From assembly GCA_013203245.1 (NCBI GenBank), contig JABMOR010000106.1, positions 1 to 16,005 on the forward strand: a DNA stretch of 16,005 bases, read 5' to 3'. The DNA comes from Candidatus Nitrosopumilus sp. GTDB taxonomy: Archaea > Thermoproteota > Nitrososphaeria > Nitrososphaerales > Nitrosopumilaceae. Both the position numbers and the translations under genes were made by a program. The stretch's first letter is position 1. Each line of letters starts with the position of its first letter. Shown piece after piece: positions 6,895 to 14,407 of the stretch. Below the pieces are notes generated by a model. The model did not search any database and was not told the DNA's origin. It saw only the letters and a list, made by a program, of their open reading frames with translations.

Positions 6895-8046
6895 ATGGGG
6901 GGAACCAAAGTTGTCGTTTATGGTCTTAGCACCGAAGGATATACTATTGCATCTCAAATGGCAATTAAAGGTGCAGATGTTTACATCATAGATGAATCTA
7001 CTCCATCAGCAATTTCACTTAATGCAGAAATTGCCAAAACATATCCAAACGTATCTTCTCTAAAAGAAGATGAACCTCTATTAGCTATGGAGCCAATTGA
7101 TGTGGCAATTTCAAAAGCACAATATCTTTTCTTCACTCCAAGAATTAGAAAAACTGGACAAGATATCAAAACTGAAATTCATTCAAAATTTAAGGATGCA
7201 GTTACATCGATGAAAAAAAATAGCTCAGTAATTTTTACTCTTCCTACAGGATTTGGAGGTAACAATGAAAATATTTCACTGCTTGAACATGTAACAGGAT
7301 TTGAAACAGGAAAACATATTTCATATTTTTATTACCCCCTTGAAGATCTTAAAGAACAACCAAAAATCATCGGATCATTTAATGGAAAAGAAGATTTGAT
7401 ATTGTCTGAACTTCTCACAGTAGGTAAAAAAGAGAAAAAATTTGTGGCAATTTCATCCTCTGAGCATTTTCATGCTATCGATGTTTTATCTCGATTTTCT
7501 AGTTTATGTAGTGTTTTAGAAGTTTGTAAATATGCTCAAGATGACATTACAAAAAATGATCTTTCTTCAGATGATTTTCAGGAAATATTCTTAGATGATA
7601 TGATTAATAGTCTATTTGATTTGAAATCTTTAGGCTCATCTTTTGATGGTGCAAACTCTCTCATGTATCTAATTAATGGAAGTGTTAAAGGGATTGATGG
7701 ATACATCAAGCGATTAATTGATGAGATTCGTTCAACATTAAAGAAAAATGATCTAAAGGCAAGTAGAACTAAGATTGCATTATCTTGGACACTTGATCAA
7801 CATGTGATGCGTGGAGATAAAATTGAGATGTTACAAAATTTAACATCAAGGTTACGTGATTACATTGGTGATGTAGAAGCTTATGAAGATCCAAACTTTG
7901 ATCTATTTCATAGTGATAAAACTACAATTGTTGTAGCGTGTTCAAAATTTGATTTTGACAATATTGAAAAAAATAAACATGATTCTAATCTAATTATTGT
8001 TAAAGCTAATCCTTTATGTGAAACGATCAATAATAGTATAAATTAG
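6895..8046 (+). CDS. Degenerate nucleotide-sugar dehydrogenase-like protein, unknown function
   Basis: This 383-residue protein starts with a Rossmann-like strand-turn-helix (KVVVYGLSTEG at 5-15, with GxSxxG in place of GxGxxG). The layout then follows UDP-sugar dehydrogenases by eye: FFTPRIRKTGQD (79-90) sits where that family has its TPxxxxGxPD segment. SVIFTLPTGFGGN (111-123) sits where the STVPPGTT loop should be. The last ~95 residues (from SRTKIALSW, 290) resemble the C-terminal domain, including a YEDP near 330-333. I find no GGxC catalytic motif; the equivalent region reads SFDGANSLMYLINGS. It is probably not an active dehydrogenase of the standard type. It lies 22 bases before grpE and may be co-transcribed with the chaperones. 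Family assignment is by pattern only. Confidence 0.5.
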   Translation: MGGTKVVVYGLSTEGYTIASQMAIKGADVYIIDESTPSAISLNAEIAKTYPNVSSLKEDEPLLAMEPIDVAISKAQYLFFTPRIRKTGQDIKTEIHSKFKDAVTSMKKNSSVIFTLPTGFGGNNENISLLEHVTGFETGKHISYFYYPLEDLKEQPKIIGSFNGKEDLILSELLTVGKKEKKFVAISSSEHFHAIDVLSRFSSLCSVLEVCKYAQDDITKNDLSSDDFQEIFLDDMINSLFDLKSLGSSFDGANSLMYLINGSVKGIDGYIKRLIDEIRSTLKKNDLKASRTKIALSWTLDQHVMRGDKIEMLQNLTSRLRDYIGDVEAYEDPNFDLFHSDKTTIVVACSKFDFDNIEKNKHDSNLIIVKANPLCETINNSIN

Positions 8047-8068
8047 CTAAATTGTTATTCTGATTAAA

Positions 8069-8644
8069 TTGTCTAGCAAATCTGATCCTGATGAAATCCC
8101 AGTAAATGTAATCTCTGAAAATGAAACAGAAAATGATCCTTCAATATCTAAATCAAAATTGTTAGAATCTAATATTGATGAATTATCTCAACAATTGAAT
8201 TTAGAAAAACAAAAATCATTTGAATATGAAGAAAAATTAAAACTTATTTTGGCTGATTTTCAAAATCAAGAGAGGAAAACCAAAACTGATATAGAAAATG
8301 GTGTTAACACAAAAATTAATGAATTTGCTTTAGATTTTTTAAAAATTTATGATGATTTTGTAAGAGCAAAAGAAGTTTTTTCTGAAAGTAAAATCAATTC
8401 AGACGGTTTAGATTCTATTTTAAAAAATATGGATTCTTTATTACAAAAATATCGTATTGCACCAATAGAGGCATTAGGCGAAATTTTTAACCCCAATTTC
8501 CATGAGGCAATATCGATTATCAATGATCCAAATTTAGATGATAATACAATCACAAAAGAGATCAGGAAGGGATATATTTCTCATGAGAGAGTTATAAGAC
8601 CTACGCTAGTAGAAATTTCAAAAAAGGATGATGATAAAATATGA
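8069..8644 (+). CDS. grpE: GrpE, nucleotide exchange factor for DnaK
   Basis: GrpE releases ADP from DnaK to reset the folding cycle. The 191-residue protein has an acidic, disordered N-terminus (1-30) and a long coiled-coil helix (about 30-80). A helical region follows (83-130), and the C-terminal beta domain (about 130-186) contains the conserved run IAPIEALGEIFNPNFHEAI (130-148). Length is typical. The start is TTG at 8069: an in-frame TAA at 8048-8050 rules out anything much earlier, and no ATG occurs in frame until codon 121. The stop overlaps the dnaK start as ATGA, which implies translational coupling. No clear promoter is visible in the 22 bases after the preceding gene, so transcription may begin further upstream. 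Confidence 0.95.
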   Translation: MSSKSDPDEIPVNVISENETENDPSISKSKLLESNIDELSQQLNLEKQKSFEYEEKLKLILADFQNQERKTKTDIENGVNTKINEFALDFLKIYDDFVRAKEVFSESKINSDGLDSILKNMDSLLQKYRIAPIEALGEIFNPNFHEAISIINDPNLDDNTITKEIRKGYISHERVIRPTLVEISKKDDDKI

Positions 8645-10497
8645 CTAAAATTATTGGGATTGATTTAGGAACGAGTAATTCTGCTGCAGCAGTTGTAATG
8701 GGTGGAAAACCCACAATTATTCCAGCAGCTGAAGGTGCTACTGTGGGAGGAAAAGCATTCCCATCAGTTGTAGCATTTAGTAAAGATGGCGAACTTTTGG
8801 TTGGTGAACCGGCACGAAGACAATCTGTAACAAATCCAGATAGAACTATTTTTGCTGCTAAAAGAAAAATGGGCTCTGATCATATTTTTAAAATTTTAGA
8901 TAAAGAATACAAACCTCAACAAATCTCATCATTCATTCTTCAAAAAATCAAAAAAGATGCTGAGGCATTTATTGGAGAACCAGTTAGTAAAGCAGTAATT
9001 ACTGTTCCTGCATATTTTGATGATAACCAACGTCAAGCTACTAAAGATGCTGGAACAATTGCAGGACTAGATGTTGTTAGAATAATTAATGAACCAACAG
9101 CAGCAGCTTTGGCATTTGGATTAGATAAAGCTAAACAAGATATGAAAATTCTTGTCTTTGATTTTGGTGGTGGAACCTTGGATGTTACAATAATGGAAAT
9201 GGGTGGGGGTGTTTTTGAAGTTCTCAGTACATCTGGTGATACTCAATTAGGTGGTACAGATATGGATAAAGTTCTAATTGATTTTATTGTAGATGAATTC
9301 AAGAAAAAAGAAGGCGTTGATCTCAGTTCAGATTCAACTGCAATGACAAGAATTAGAGAAGCTTCTGAAAAAGCAAAAATTGAATTATCAACTGTTATGG
9401 AAACTGATGTCAATTTACCATTTATTTCACATGATCCTTCTTCAGGTGCTAAGAATTTAGAATTAAGAATAACTCGTTCTAAACTAGATGAGTTGATAAG
9501 ACCGATTGTTGACAAATGCAAGCCTTCAATATTAAAAGCACTAGAAGATGCAAAACTTACCAATTCTGATATTAATAAAATTGTCATGGTTGGTGGACCA
9601 ACAAGAATTCCATTAGTGAAAAAATTTGTAAGTGAAATTGTTGGACAAGAATCTGAATCCGGTGTAGATCCAATGGAGGCTGTAGCCATGGGAGCAGCAA
9701 TTCAGGCAGGGATTATTGCTGGAGATGTTAGCAGTGACATAGTTTTACTTGATGTAACTCCCTTGACATTAGGAATTGAAACTTTGGGTGGTGTTAGAGA
9801 GCCATTAATTGAAAGAAATACTACTATTCCAACTTCAAAGAGTAAAGTTTTCACAACTGCCGCTGATAGCCAAACAGCTGTTACTATTCATATTGTTCAA
9901 GGTGAACGACCAATGGCAACTGATAATGTATCCTTAGGTAGCTTTAATCTTACAGATTTACCACCAGCTCCAAGAGGAATTCCTCAAATTGAAGTAAAAT
10001 TTGACATTAATGCAAACGGAATAATTAACGTTACAGCAAAAGATCTTGGAACACAAAAAGAAGCAAAAATTACTATTGAATCTACAACAAAATTATCTAA
10101 AGAAGAAATTGAAAAATTAAAACAAGATGCAGAAAAATTCTCTGATGAAGATAAAAAGAAGATAGAGAAAATTGATTTAAAGAATGAAGCAGAAAGTTAC
10201 ATTTACACTGTAGAAAAATTAGTAAATCATGATCTTAAAGATAAAATTTCACAAGAACAAGGAATTAAAATCACTGATGCTGTAAAGGAACTTAGAGAAG
10301 TTCTAGATAAAGAACCTGATGAATTAAAACCTAAACTTGAAGTATTACAAACATTGGTTAATGAAGTTACAACTGAACTTTACAAAAATGCTTCACCTCC
10401 ACCTGGCGCAGAAGGACAGCAAGGCGCAGAAGGACAGCAAGGCGCAGAAGGACAAACCAAAGAATCATCTTCAACTGATGAAACAAAAACTAACTAA
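8641..10497 (+). CDS. dnaK: DnaK, Hsp70 chaperone
   Basis: This 618-residue Hsp70 has the phosphate-1 loop GIDLGTSNS (6-14), VPAYFDDNQRQAT (122-134), the phosphate-2 loop FDFGGGTLD (173-181) and the adenosine motif GGPTRIP (318-324). The interdomain linker is around DIVLLDVTP (366-374), followed by the substrate-binding domain and helical lid. The ATPase domain is short between about residues 75 and 95, so it lacks the ~24-residue insertion known from Gram-negative DnaK, as do Gram-positive and archaeal Hsp70s. The disordered tail holds a tandem GAEGQQ repeat (589-605). The C-terminus ends DETKTN and not in the EEVD-like motif of eukaryotic Hsp70s. It acts with GrpE upstream (ATGA overlap) and DnaJ downstream. 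Confidence 0.98.
   Translation: MTKIIGIDLGTSNSAAAVVMGGKPTIIPAAEGATVGGKAFPSVVAFSKDGELLVGEPARRQSVTNPDRTIFAAKRKMGSDHIFKILDKEYKPQQISSFILQKIKKDAEAFIGEPVSKAVITVPAYFDDNQRQATKDAGTIAGLDVVRIINEPTAAALAFGLDKAKQDMKILVFDFGGGTLDVTIMEMGGGVFEVLSTSGDTQLGGTDMDKVLIDFIVDEFKKKEGVDLSSDSTAMTRIREASEKAKIELSTVMETDVNLPFISHDPSSGAKNLELRITRSKLDELIRPIVDKCKPSILKALEDAKLTNSDINKIVMVGGPTRIPLVKKFVSEIVGQESESGVDPMEAVAMGAAIQAGIIAGDVSSDIVLLDVTPLTLGIETLGGVREPLIERNTTIPTSKSKVFTTAADSQTAVTIHIVQGERPMATDNVSLGSFNLTDLPPAPRGIPQIEVKFDINANGIINVTAKDLGTQKEAKITIESTTKLSKEEIEKLKQDAEKFSDEDKKKIEKIDLKNEAESYIYTVEKLVNHDLKDKISQEQGIKITDAVKELREVLDKEPDELKPKLEVLQTLVNEVTTELYKNASPPPGAEGQQGAEGQQGAEGQTKESSSTDETKTN
10405..10455 (+). repeat. 18-base tandem repeat in dnaK 3' end (2.8 copies)
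   Basis: GGCGCAGAAGGACAGCAA occurs at 10405-10422 and, identically, at 10423-10440. A third copy at 10441-10455 matches 14 of 15 bases before diverging. In frame it encodes GAEGQQ three times, the last incomplete. The unit is much richer in G and C than the surrounding sequence. The perfect identity of the copies suggests recent duplication, so copy number may vary between strains. Confidence 0.95.
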
Positions 10498-10512
10498 GTT
10501 TCTAATTCAATC

Positions 10513-10521
10513 ATTTATACG
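10513..10521 (+). promoter_or_regulatory. Candidate TATA box for dnaJ
   Basis: ATTTATACG lies in the 48-base gap after dnaK, centred about 29 bases before the dnaJ ATG. This is a good match to the archaeal TTTATA core and would give a leaderless or nearly leaderless mRNA, allowing dnaJ to be expressed apart from grpE-dnaK. No Shine-Dalgarno match precedes dnaJ, in keeping with this. Confidence 0.5.
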
Positions 10522-10545
10522 GTAATTATGATAAAGGTATGATAC

Positions 10546-11607
10546 ATGGCTGCAAAACGTGACTATTATGAGGTTTTAGGTGTCACAAAAACATCTTCAA
10601 CTGATGAAATTAAGCAACAATATAGAAAATTAGCATTAAAATTCCATCCTGACCGTAACACTTCTTCAGATGCTGGAGAACATTTTAAAGAAATTTCTGA
10701 AGCATATGCAGTTATTTCAGATCCTGAAAAAAAACAAGTCTATGATCAACATGGTCATGCTGGTGTTGATGGAAGATATTCTAGTGAGGATATTTTTCAA
10801 GGGGCACAGGGTGGAGGGTTTGATAATATTTTTGAATCAATCTTTGGTCGTGGAGGAGGTGGAGGATTTGGTTTTAATCAACAACAACAAGGTTCTGATC
10901 TTCTTTATGAGACTCATGTAACTTTAGAGGATGTATTACATGGTAAAAAAATGGAAATCAATTTACAAAAACAAATTCAATGTGATATTTGTAATGGTTC
11001 AGGTGCTAAACCTGGTACTAACAAGAAAACATGTGGAACATGTAATGGCCAAGGACAAGTTAGACAAACTCGTAATATGGGATTTGCCTCATTTGTTACT
11101 GCTGCACCTTGTTCTGCTTGTAGAGGTCAAGGATCTATAATTGAAACACCCTGCAATGAATGTAAAGGGCAAGGAAGGAAACGAGGTTCTAAAACTGTTA
11201 CATTTGAAATTCCTCCAGGAATAGATTCAGGAGATTACACTGTATCTGGAGAGGGAAATGAAATTCCAGATGGAGTAAATGGTGATTTGATTGTCAGAGT
11301 AAGAGTACAACCACATTCAAAATTTAATCGAGATGGAAAAGATATTTTTTATGATCATGATGTTTCTATGATTGATGCTGCTTTAGGATGTCAAATCACT
11401 GTTCCAACTTTGGAGGGAACTGAAAAAATTAAAGTTGATGCTGGCAGTCAACCAAATACCATTATCAAACTAAAAGGAAAGGGTGTTACTCATATCAATT
11501 CTAGGGGAAAAGGAGATCAATTTGTAAGAATTGTAGTAAACGTTCCTAGAAAACTCAGTAAACCTCAAAAAAATCTTTTAGATGAATTTCAAAAAACTAA
11601 TGATTAG
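10546..11607 (+). CDS. dnaJ: DnaJ, Hsp40 co-chaperone (type I)
   Basis: DnaJ delivers clients to DnaK and stimulates its ATPase. The 353-residue protein has all type I parts. The J domain is at about 5-70, with the essential HPD at 34-36. A Gly/Phe-rich stretch covers about 85-110, followed by a QQQQ tract. Four zinc-binding repeats begin at Cys146, Cys163, Cys189 and Cys203 (CxxCxGxG each), completing two zinc sites. The C-terminal substrate-binding domains follow. It is slightly shorter than E. coli DnaJ (376), mainly at the C-terminus. The gene follows dnaK by 48 bases, with its own likely promoter. Its stop codon overlaps the Shine-Dalgarno of the next gene. Confidence 0.98.
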   Translation: MAAKRDYYEVLGVTKTSSTDEIKQQYRKLALKFHPDRNTSSDAGEHFKEISEAYAVISDPEKKQVYDQHGHAGVDGRYSSEDIFQGAQGGGFDNIFESIFGRGGGGGFGFNQQQQGSDLLYETHVTLEDVLHGKKMEINLQKQIQCDICNGSGAKPGTNKKTCGTCNGQGQVRQTRNMGFASFVTAAPCSACRGQGSIIETPCNECKGQGRKRGSKTVTFEIPPGIDSGDYTVSGEGNEIPDGVNGDLIVRVRVQPHSKFNRDGKDIFYDHDVSMIDAALGCQITVPTLEGTEKIKVDAGSQPNTIIKLKGKGVTHINSRGKGDQFVRIVVNVPRKLSKPQKNLLDEFQKTND

Positions 11608-11611
11608 TGAT
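11607..11611 (+). promoter_or_regulatory. Shine-Dalgarno site of the HAD nucleotidase-like gene
   Basis: GTGAT, complementary to the ATCAC near the archaeal 16S 3' end, lies five bases before the ATG at 11617 and overlaps the last base of the dnaJ stop. It supports this start and co-transcription with dnaJ. Confidence 0.55.
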
Positions 11612-11616
11612 AAAAA

Positions 11617-12156
11617 ATGAAAATTGCATTAGATGTTGATGGTGTACTTGCTGATGTTATAATGTCTTGGCTAAATTATAGTAATTCTATTAGACCTGAA
11701 ATTGCTAAACATCAGATAACTAGTTGGGAATTTTGGAATGAATTTAAAATAGATCGTTATGATTTTTACAATGAACTTAGTTCTTGTTGGAAAAATTGGA
11801 TGACAATTCCTACCACTGAAAAAAATTTATCATCCATAACAAAATCTCTTACCGAAATTGGTCAAGTAGATATTGTAACTGCTAGAGAACGTTCTACTAA
11901 CTCTTTTGTAAAATCTTGGCTGGATCATCATAATATTGAATATGATAATTATGTATCAGTAATTGATGGTCCTATGAAGGCTGATTTAGATTATGATGTG
12001 TTTATTGATGATTCTCCATTAAATGCAGAACAATTCCTTAAAAATAATAAAAAAGTAATTCTATATTCACAACCATGGAATCAACACTTTTCTGAAAATA
12101 AAATTCATCGAGTTTCAAATCTTTCAGAAGCAATAGAAAAAATAAAACTCAATTAA
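11617..12156 (+). CDS. HAD-superfamily 5'(3')-deoxyribonucleotidase-like protein
   Basis: This 179-residue protein belongs to the haloacid dehalogenase superfamily and most resembles the NT5C type of 5' nucleotidases. HAD motif I is DVDGVLAD at 6-13 (nucleophile Asp6, acid/base Asp8). Motif II is the threonine in IVTAR (Thr88), the probable motif III lysine is Lys121, and motif IV is FIDDSP at 129-134, which binds Mg2+. The expected activity is phosphate removal from a small phosphomonoester such as a nucleotide, in the cytoplasm; the actual substrate is not readable. The gene follows dnaJ by nine bases with a Shine-Dalgarno site, so it is probably carried on the dnaJ transcript. The stop TAA lies in a TTAA shared with the converging 54-residue gene. 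Confidence 0.82.
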   Translation: MKIALDVDGVLADVIMSWLNYSNSIRPEIAKHQITSWEFWNEFKIDRYDFYNELSSCWKNWMTIPTTEKNLSSITKSLTEIGQVDIVTARERSTNSFVKSWLDHHNIEYDNYVSVIDGPMKADLDYDVFIDDSPLNAEQFLKNNKKVILYSQPWNQHFSENKIHRVSNLSEAIEKIKLN

Positions 12157-12317
12157 CTTTTTTCAAATTTTCTAATGCTAACTTGATGACCATTTCTAAT
12201 ATGTGTAGCATGCGTCAAATTTACTAATTCACCAATTTTTTCTTCACTATAGAATTTAGTATTATAGCGTCCCAAAATCTTCTTACAATTTACACAATAT
12301 ACTTCTCTAAATTCCAT
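12153..12317 (-). CDS. Small Cys/His protein, 54 residues, possible zinc-binding
   Basis: I read a frame from the ATG at 12317 to a TAA at 12153-12155. The 54-residue product starts MEFREVYCVNCKKIL. It has one CxxC pair (Cys8, Cys11) and, later, HATH (residues 36-39) plus His44, so a single zinc site of the C2H2 kind is possible. The rest is basic and polar with a Lys-rich end. A GTGAT Shine-Dalgarno match lies three bases ahead of the ATG, and a TATA-like TTTATTATA on the minus strand (12355-12363) is well placed, which argues for a real gene. I do not recognise a named family. Small zinc-ribbon proteins of this kind may bind nucleic acid or partner proteins; that is inference. Its stop overlaps that of the converging nucleotidase gene in a TTAA. 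Confidence 0.72.
   Translation of the reverse strand: MEFREVYCVNCKKILGRYNTKFYSEEKIGELVNLTHATHIRNGHQVSIRKFEKS
12158..12163 (+). terminator. Candidate T-run terminator after the HAD gene
   Basis: Six T follow the stop codon of the nucleotidase-like gene on the plus strand, which could end the dnaJ transcript. It lies inside the Lys codons of the converging small gene, so it may be incidental. Confidence 0.3.
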
Positions 12318-12320
12318 TTT

Positions 12321-12325
12321 ATCAC
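12321..12325 (-). promoter_or_regulatory. Shine-Dalgarno site of the 54-residue gene
   Basis: The minus strand reads GTGAT three bases before the ATG at 12317, matching the archaeal anti-Shine-Dalgarno sequence. It is the main evidence besides composition that this small frame is translated. Confidence 0.5.
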
Positions 12326-12352
12326 TTGATTAATTTGGTATGATTGTTTCAT

Positions 12353-12375
12353 AGTATAATAAAGAAACTTATTCT
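12353..12375. promoter_or_regulatory. Divergent promoter region for the 54-residue gene and tRNA-Leu
   Basis: The minus strand has TTTATTATA at 12355-12363, placing a start about 15 bases ahead of the small gene. On the plus strand, AAACTTATT at about 12365-12373 is centred some 27 bases before the first base of tRNA-Leu. The 78-base gap between the two genes thus probably holds two back-to-back promoters. Confidence 0.35.
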
Positions 12376-12395
12376 AGATCTCAAAATTTTCCAAT

Positions 12396-12480
12396 GCGGG
12401 AGTCACCCAGCCTGGTCAACGGTGTAAGGTTCAGATCCTTATCTCTTAGGAGTTCGTGGGTTCAAATCCCACTTCCCGCA
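12396..12480 (+). tRNA. tRNA-Leu (anticodon CAG)
   Basis: The 85-base sequence folds as a class II tRNA. The acceptor stem is GCGGGAG with TTCCCGC (G-U at 7-66), with discriminator A. The D-stem is ACC/GGT. The anticodon stem is TAAGG/CCTTA around the loop TTCAGAT. A long variable arm (TCTCTTAGGAGTTC) contains a CTC/GAG stem. The T-stem is GTGGG/CCCAC around TTCAAAT. The anticodon CAG reads CUG for leucine. No intron, and CCA is not encoded. The gene ends four bases from the stop codon of gatE on the opposite strand. Confidence 0.95.
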
Positions 12481-12484
12481 TCTA

Positions 12485-14395
12485 TTAACTAATATTTTCT
12501 AATTTCTTTTTGATATTTTTTAATAGAAGACTATTGATTATTTCTCCAGAAGCTTTACCTCTTAGTTCTTTCATAACAATTCCCATTAATGGTCCAACCG
12601 CTCTCTCTTTCTGATTTTTAATTATTTCTTCATTTTTCTCTACAATATCTACAATAATTTTTTCCAATTCTTCTTCATTAACAGATTCAATTGATGCATT
12701 TTTCATTGCTTCTTCTGCAGTTTTTGATTTTCCAGACATAATATTTTCAAATATTATTTCAATTGATTCTTTAGCAATTTCCCCATCTTCTAACAAATTA
12801 AATAATTTGAAAATTTCTTCATTTTTTAATAAATCTGAATTTAAACCATTTCTTTCCAAATTAGTAATTGTTGAACAAAGAACTGATGCAACAAATGTAG
12901 GATTAGTTTTAATTTTTTCAACAATTTTTTCAAATAATCCAATATATCGTGAATCAAAAATTTGTTCAGCTAATTGTGGATTAAGTTTGTATTTTGTTTC
13001 TAGTTCTTTGATAGAATCATCCCAAGATTTTGGAATATTTTCTTCTGCTTCTAATAATTCATTCTTTGTAATAATTATTGGAGGAATATCTGTTTCAGGA
13101 TACATTCTAGCTGCTCCTGGTCTTGGTCTAAGAAATTTTGTTTCCCCCGTTTGAGTAGCTAATCTGGTATCTATCGGTATTCCATGATTTTTGATATACT
13201 CAATTCTTAAAATAATTTGATCAATAACAGTGTGAATTTTTTCCTCAGGTGATGCTAAAATCAAAAAAGCATCATTTTCATTAATCTTTGAAAATTTCTT
13301 TAATTTTTCTAAATCTATTTCTTCTACTCCATAGTTGGGTAATTCATCTGAATGAAAAACTCCTCCAATTCCAAAAAATCTAACTAATTCTGCTACTTCT
13401 TTCCCTAATCTTATGCCTTCGTAAGGTGAATATCCAAACATTTTAGCCATATTTCTAAATGTAATTACCATGATTTTTTGATTTTTCTTCAATGCAGTTT
13501 GAATAATTTTTGATTTACATTCTGAAAATAATTTTGTAATGTCTTTACTATCTTCTTTAGCATAAATCCAATTTTTTTCTTGAATTTTTTTTGAAATTTT
13601 TAACAAACCGTGTTGTCTTTTAGCTTCATACTCTACAACTTTTTCTAATTGATCTAATTGTTGTACTCCTTTTACTTCAATTACAACCCCTCCTCCATCT
13701 TTTATTGATACATTAACATCTTGTCTTATAGATCCTAAGCCTCTTTTTACTTTTTTTGTACTCCTCAAAATTCTTCCTAATGACAGTGCAATTTTTTTAA
13801 TCTCTGATAATTCAACTTCAAAAGGCTCTGTTGCAATTTCAACTAAAGGAATTCCTAGACGTTCTAAACCAAATTTTCTTACAGAACCCTCATCTCCCAA
13901 ATTTTTGGCAGCATCTTCTTCTAAACAAATTGATTGAATTCCTATTTTTGTTTCTCCTGTATTAAAAAATCCACCTTGGGAAATTAACATAGTACGTTGA
14001 AATCCAGTTGTATTGGAACCATCAATCACTGTTTTCCTCATTGGATAAATTTCACTAAAAATATTTGATTTTAAAGCAGAAGAAATAATCAATGCAATTT
14101 TTCTTGCATCTTCATCTAGTTCATGTGGTGGCTCTTCATCTTGTTCAACTAAACAACTGCTTTCATCATTTGCATAATACATTATTGTCTTTGATTTTGT
14201 GCTTTCAAATAGTGCTGCAGGATCAAATTCTCCCAATTCACTTTTAGATGCACGCAATTTTCTTTGAAATTTTATTGAATATTCATCAGACTCTATTGGA
14301 TTGCAGTTGCAAAATAATTTCTTGTTTGTTGCTAATTGTTGATGGATTTCTAATCCTACTTTGACACCTACATTTTTTATTGAAAATTCTTCCAT
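12485..14395 (-). CDS. gatE: Glutamyl-tRNA(Gln) amidotransferase subunit E
   Basis: GatE binds Glu-tRNA(Gln), activates the glutamyl group with ATP and transfers ammonia to it. The 636-residue protein has the GatB/GatE catalytic cradle domain, starting with VGVKVGLEIHQQL (9-21). Conserved stretches include CNCNP (29-33), GLGSIRQDVNVS (219-230) and IEVKGVQQL (239-247). An AspRS-like insertion (about 275-400) marks GatE and is absent from bacterial GatB. A C-terminal helical YqeY-like tail (about 480-636) ends the protein. Length is normal for GatE. It is second in the gatD-gatE operon, 12 bases after gatD, with a good Shine-Dalgarno. The pair is archaea-specific and replaces a glutaminyl-tRNA synthetase. 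Confidence 0.97.
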   Translation of the reverse strand: MEEFSIKNVGVKVGLEIHQQLATNKKLFCNCNPIESDEYSIKFQRKLRASKSELGEFDPAALFESTKSKTIMYYANDESSCLVEQDEEPPHELDEDARKIALIISSALKSNIFSEIYPMRKTVIDGSNTTGFQRTMLISQGGFFNTGETKIGIQSICLEEDAAKNLGDEGSVRKFGLERLGIPLVEIATEPFEVELSEIKKIALSLGRILRSTKKVKRGLGSIRQDVNVSIKDGGGVVIEVKGVQQLDQLEKVVEYEAKRQHGLLKISKKIQEKNWIYAKEDSKDITKLFSECKSKIIQTALKKNQKIMVITFRNMAKMFGYSPYEGIRLGKEVAELVRFFGIGGVFHSDELPNYGVEEIDLEKLKKFSKINENDAFLILASPEEKIHTVIDQIILRIEYIKNHGIPIDTRLATQTGETKFLRPRPGAARMYPETDIPPIIITKNELLEAEENIPKSWDDSIKELETKYKLNPQLAEQIFDSRYIGLFEKIVEKIKTNPTFVASVLCSTITNLERNGLNSDLLKNEEIFKLFNLLEDGEIAKESIEIIFENIMSGKSKTAEEAMKNASIESVNEEELEKIIVDIVEKNEEIIKNQKERAVGPLMGIVMKELRGKASGEIINSLLLKNIKKKLENIS

Positions 14396-14400
14396 ACTGA

Positions 14401-14405
14401 CACCT
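14401..14405 (-). promoter_or_regulatory. Shine-Dalgarno site of gatE
   Basis: The minus strand reads AGGTG five bases before the gatE ATG, in the 12-base gap after the gatD stop codon. It is a perfect five-base match to the anti-Shine-Dalgarno core and fixes the gatE start. Confidence 0.65.
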
Positions 14406-14407
14406 GA

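Noticed and set aside
9243..9689. A 148-codon minus-strand frame inside dnaK
   Set aside because: It lies wholly antisense to the conserved DnaK ATPase domain; such long antisense frames are common opposite AT-rich, codon-biased genes.
10405..10455. The tandem repeat as a CRISPR or mobile-element remnant
   Set aside because: There are no spacers, the unit is in frame within dnaK and only 18 bases long.
10337..10525. A frame overlapping the dnaK 3' end with KDSKAQ repeats
   Set aside because: The repeats are the out-of-frame reading of the GAEGQQ tandem repeat; the in-frame DnaK tail explains the sequence.
12807..13154. A 115-codon plus-strand frame inside gatE
   Set aside because: It is antisense to gatE, which is complete and conserved, and shows no family motif.
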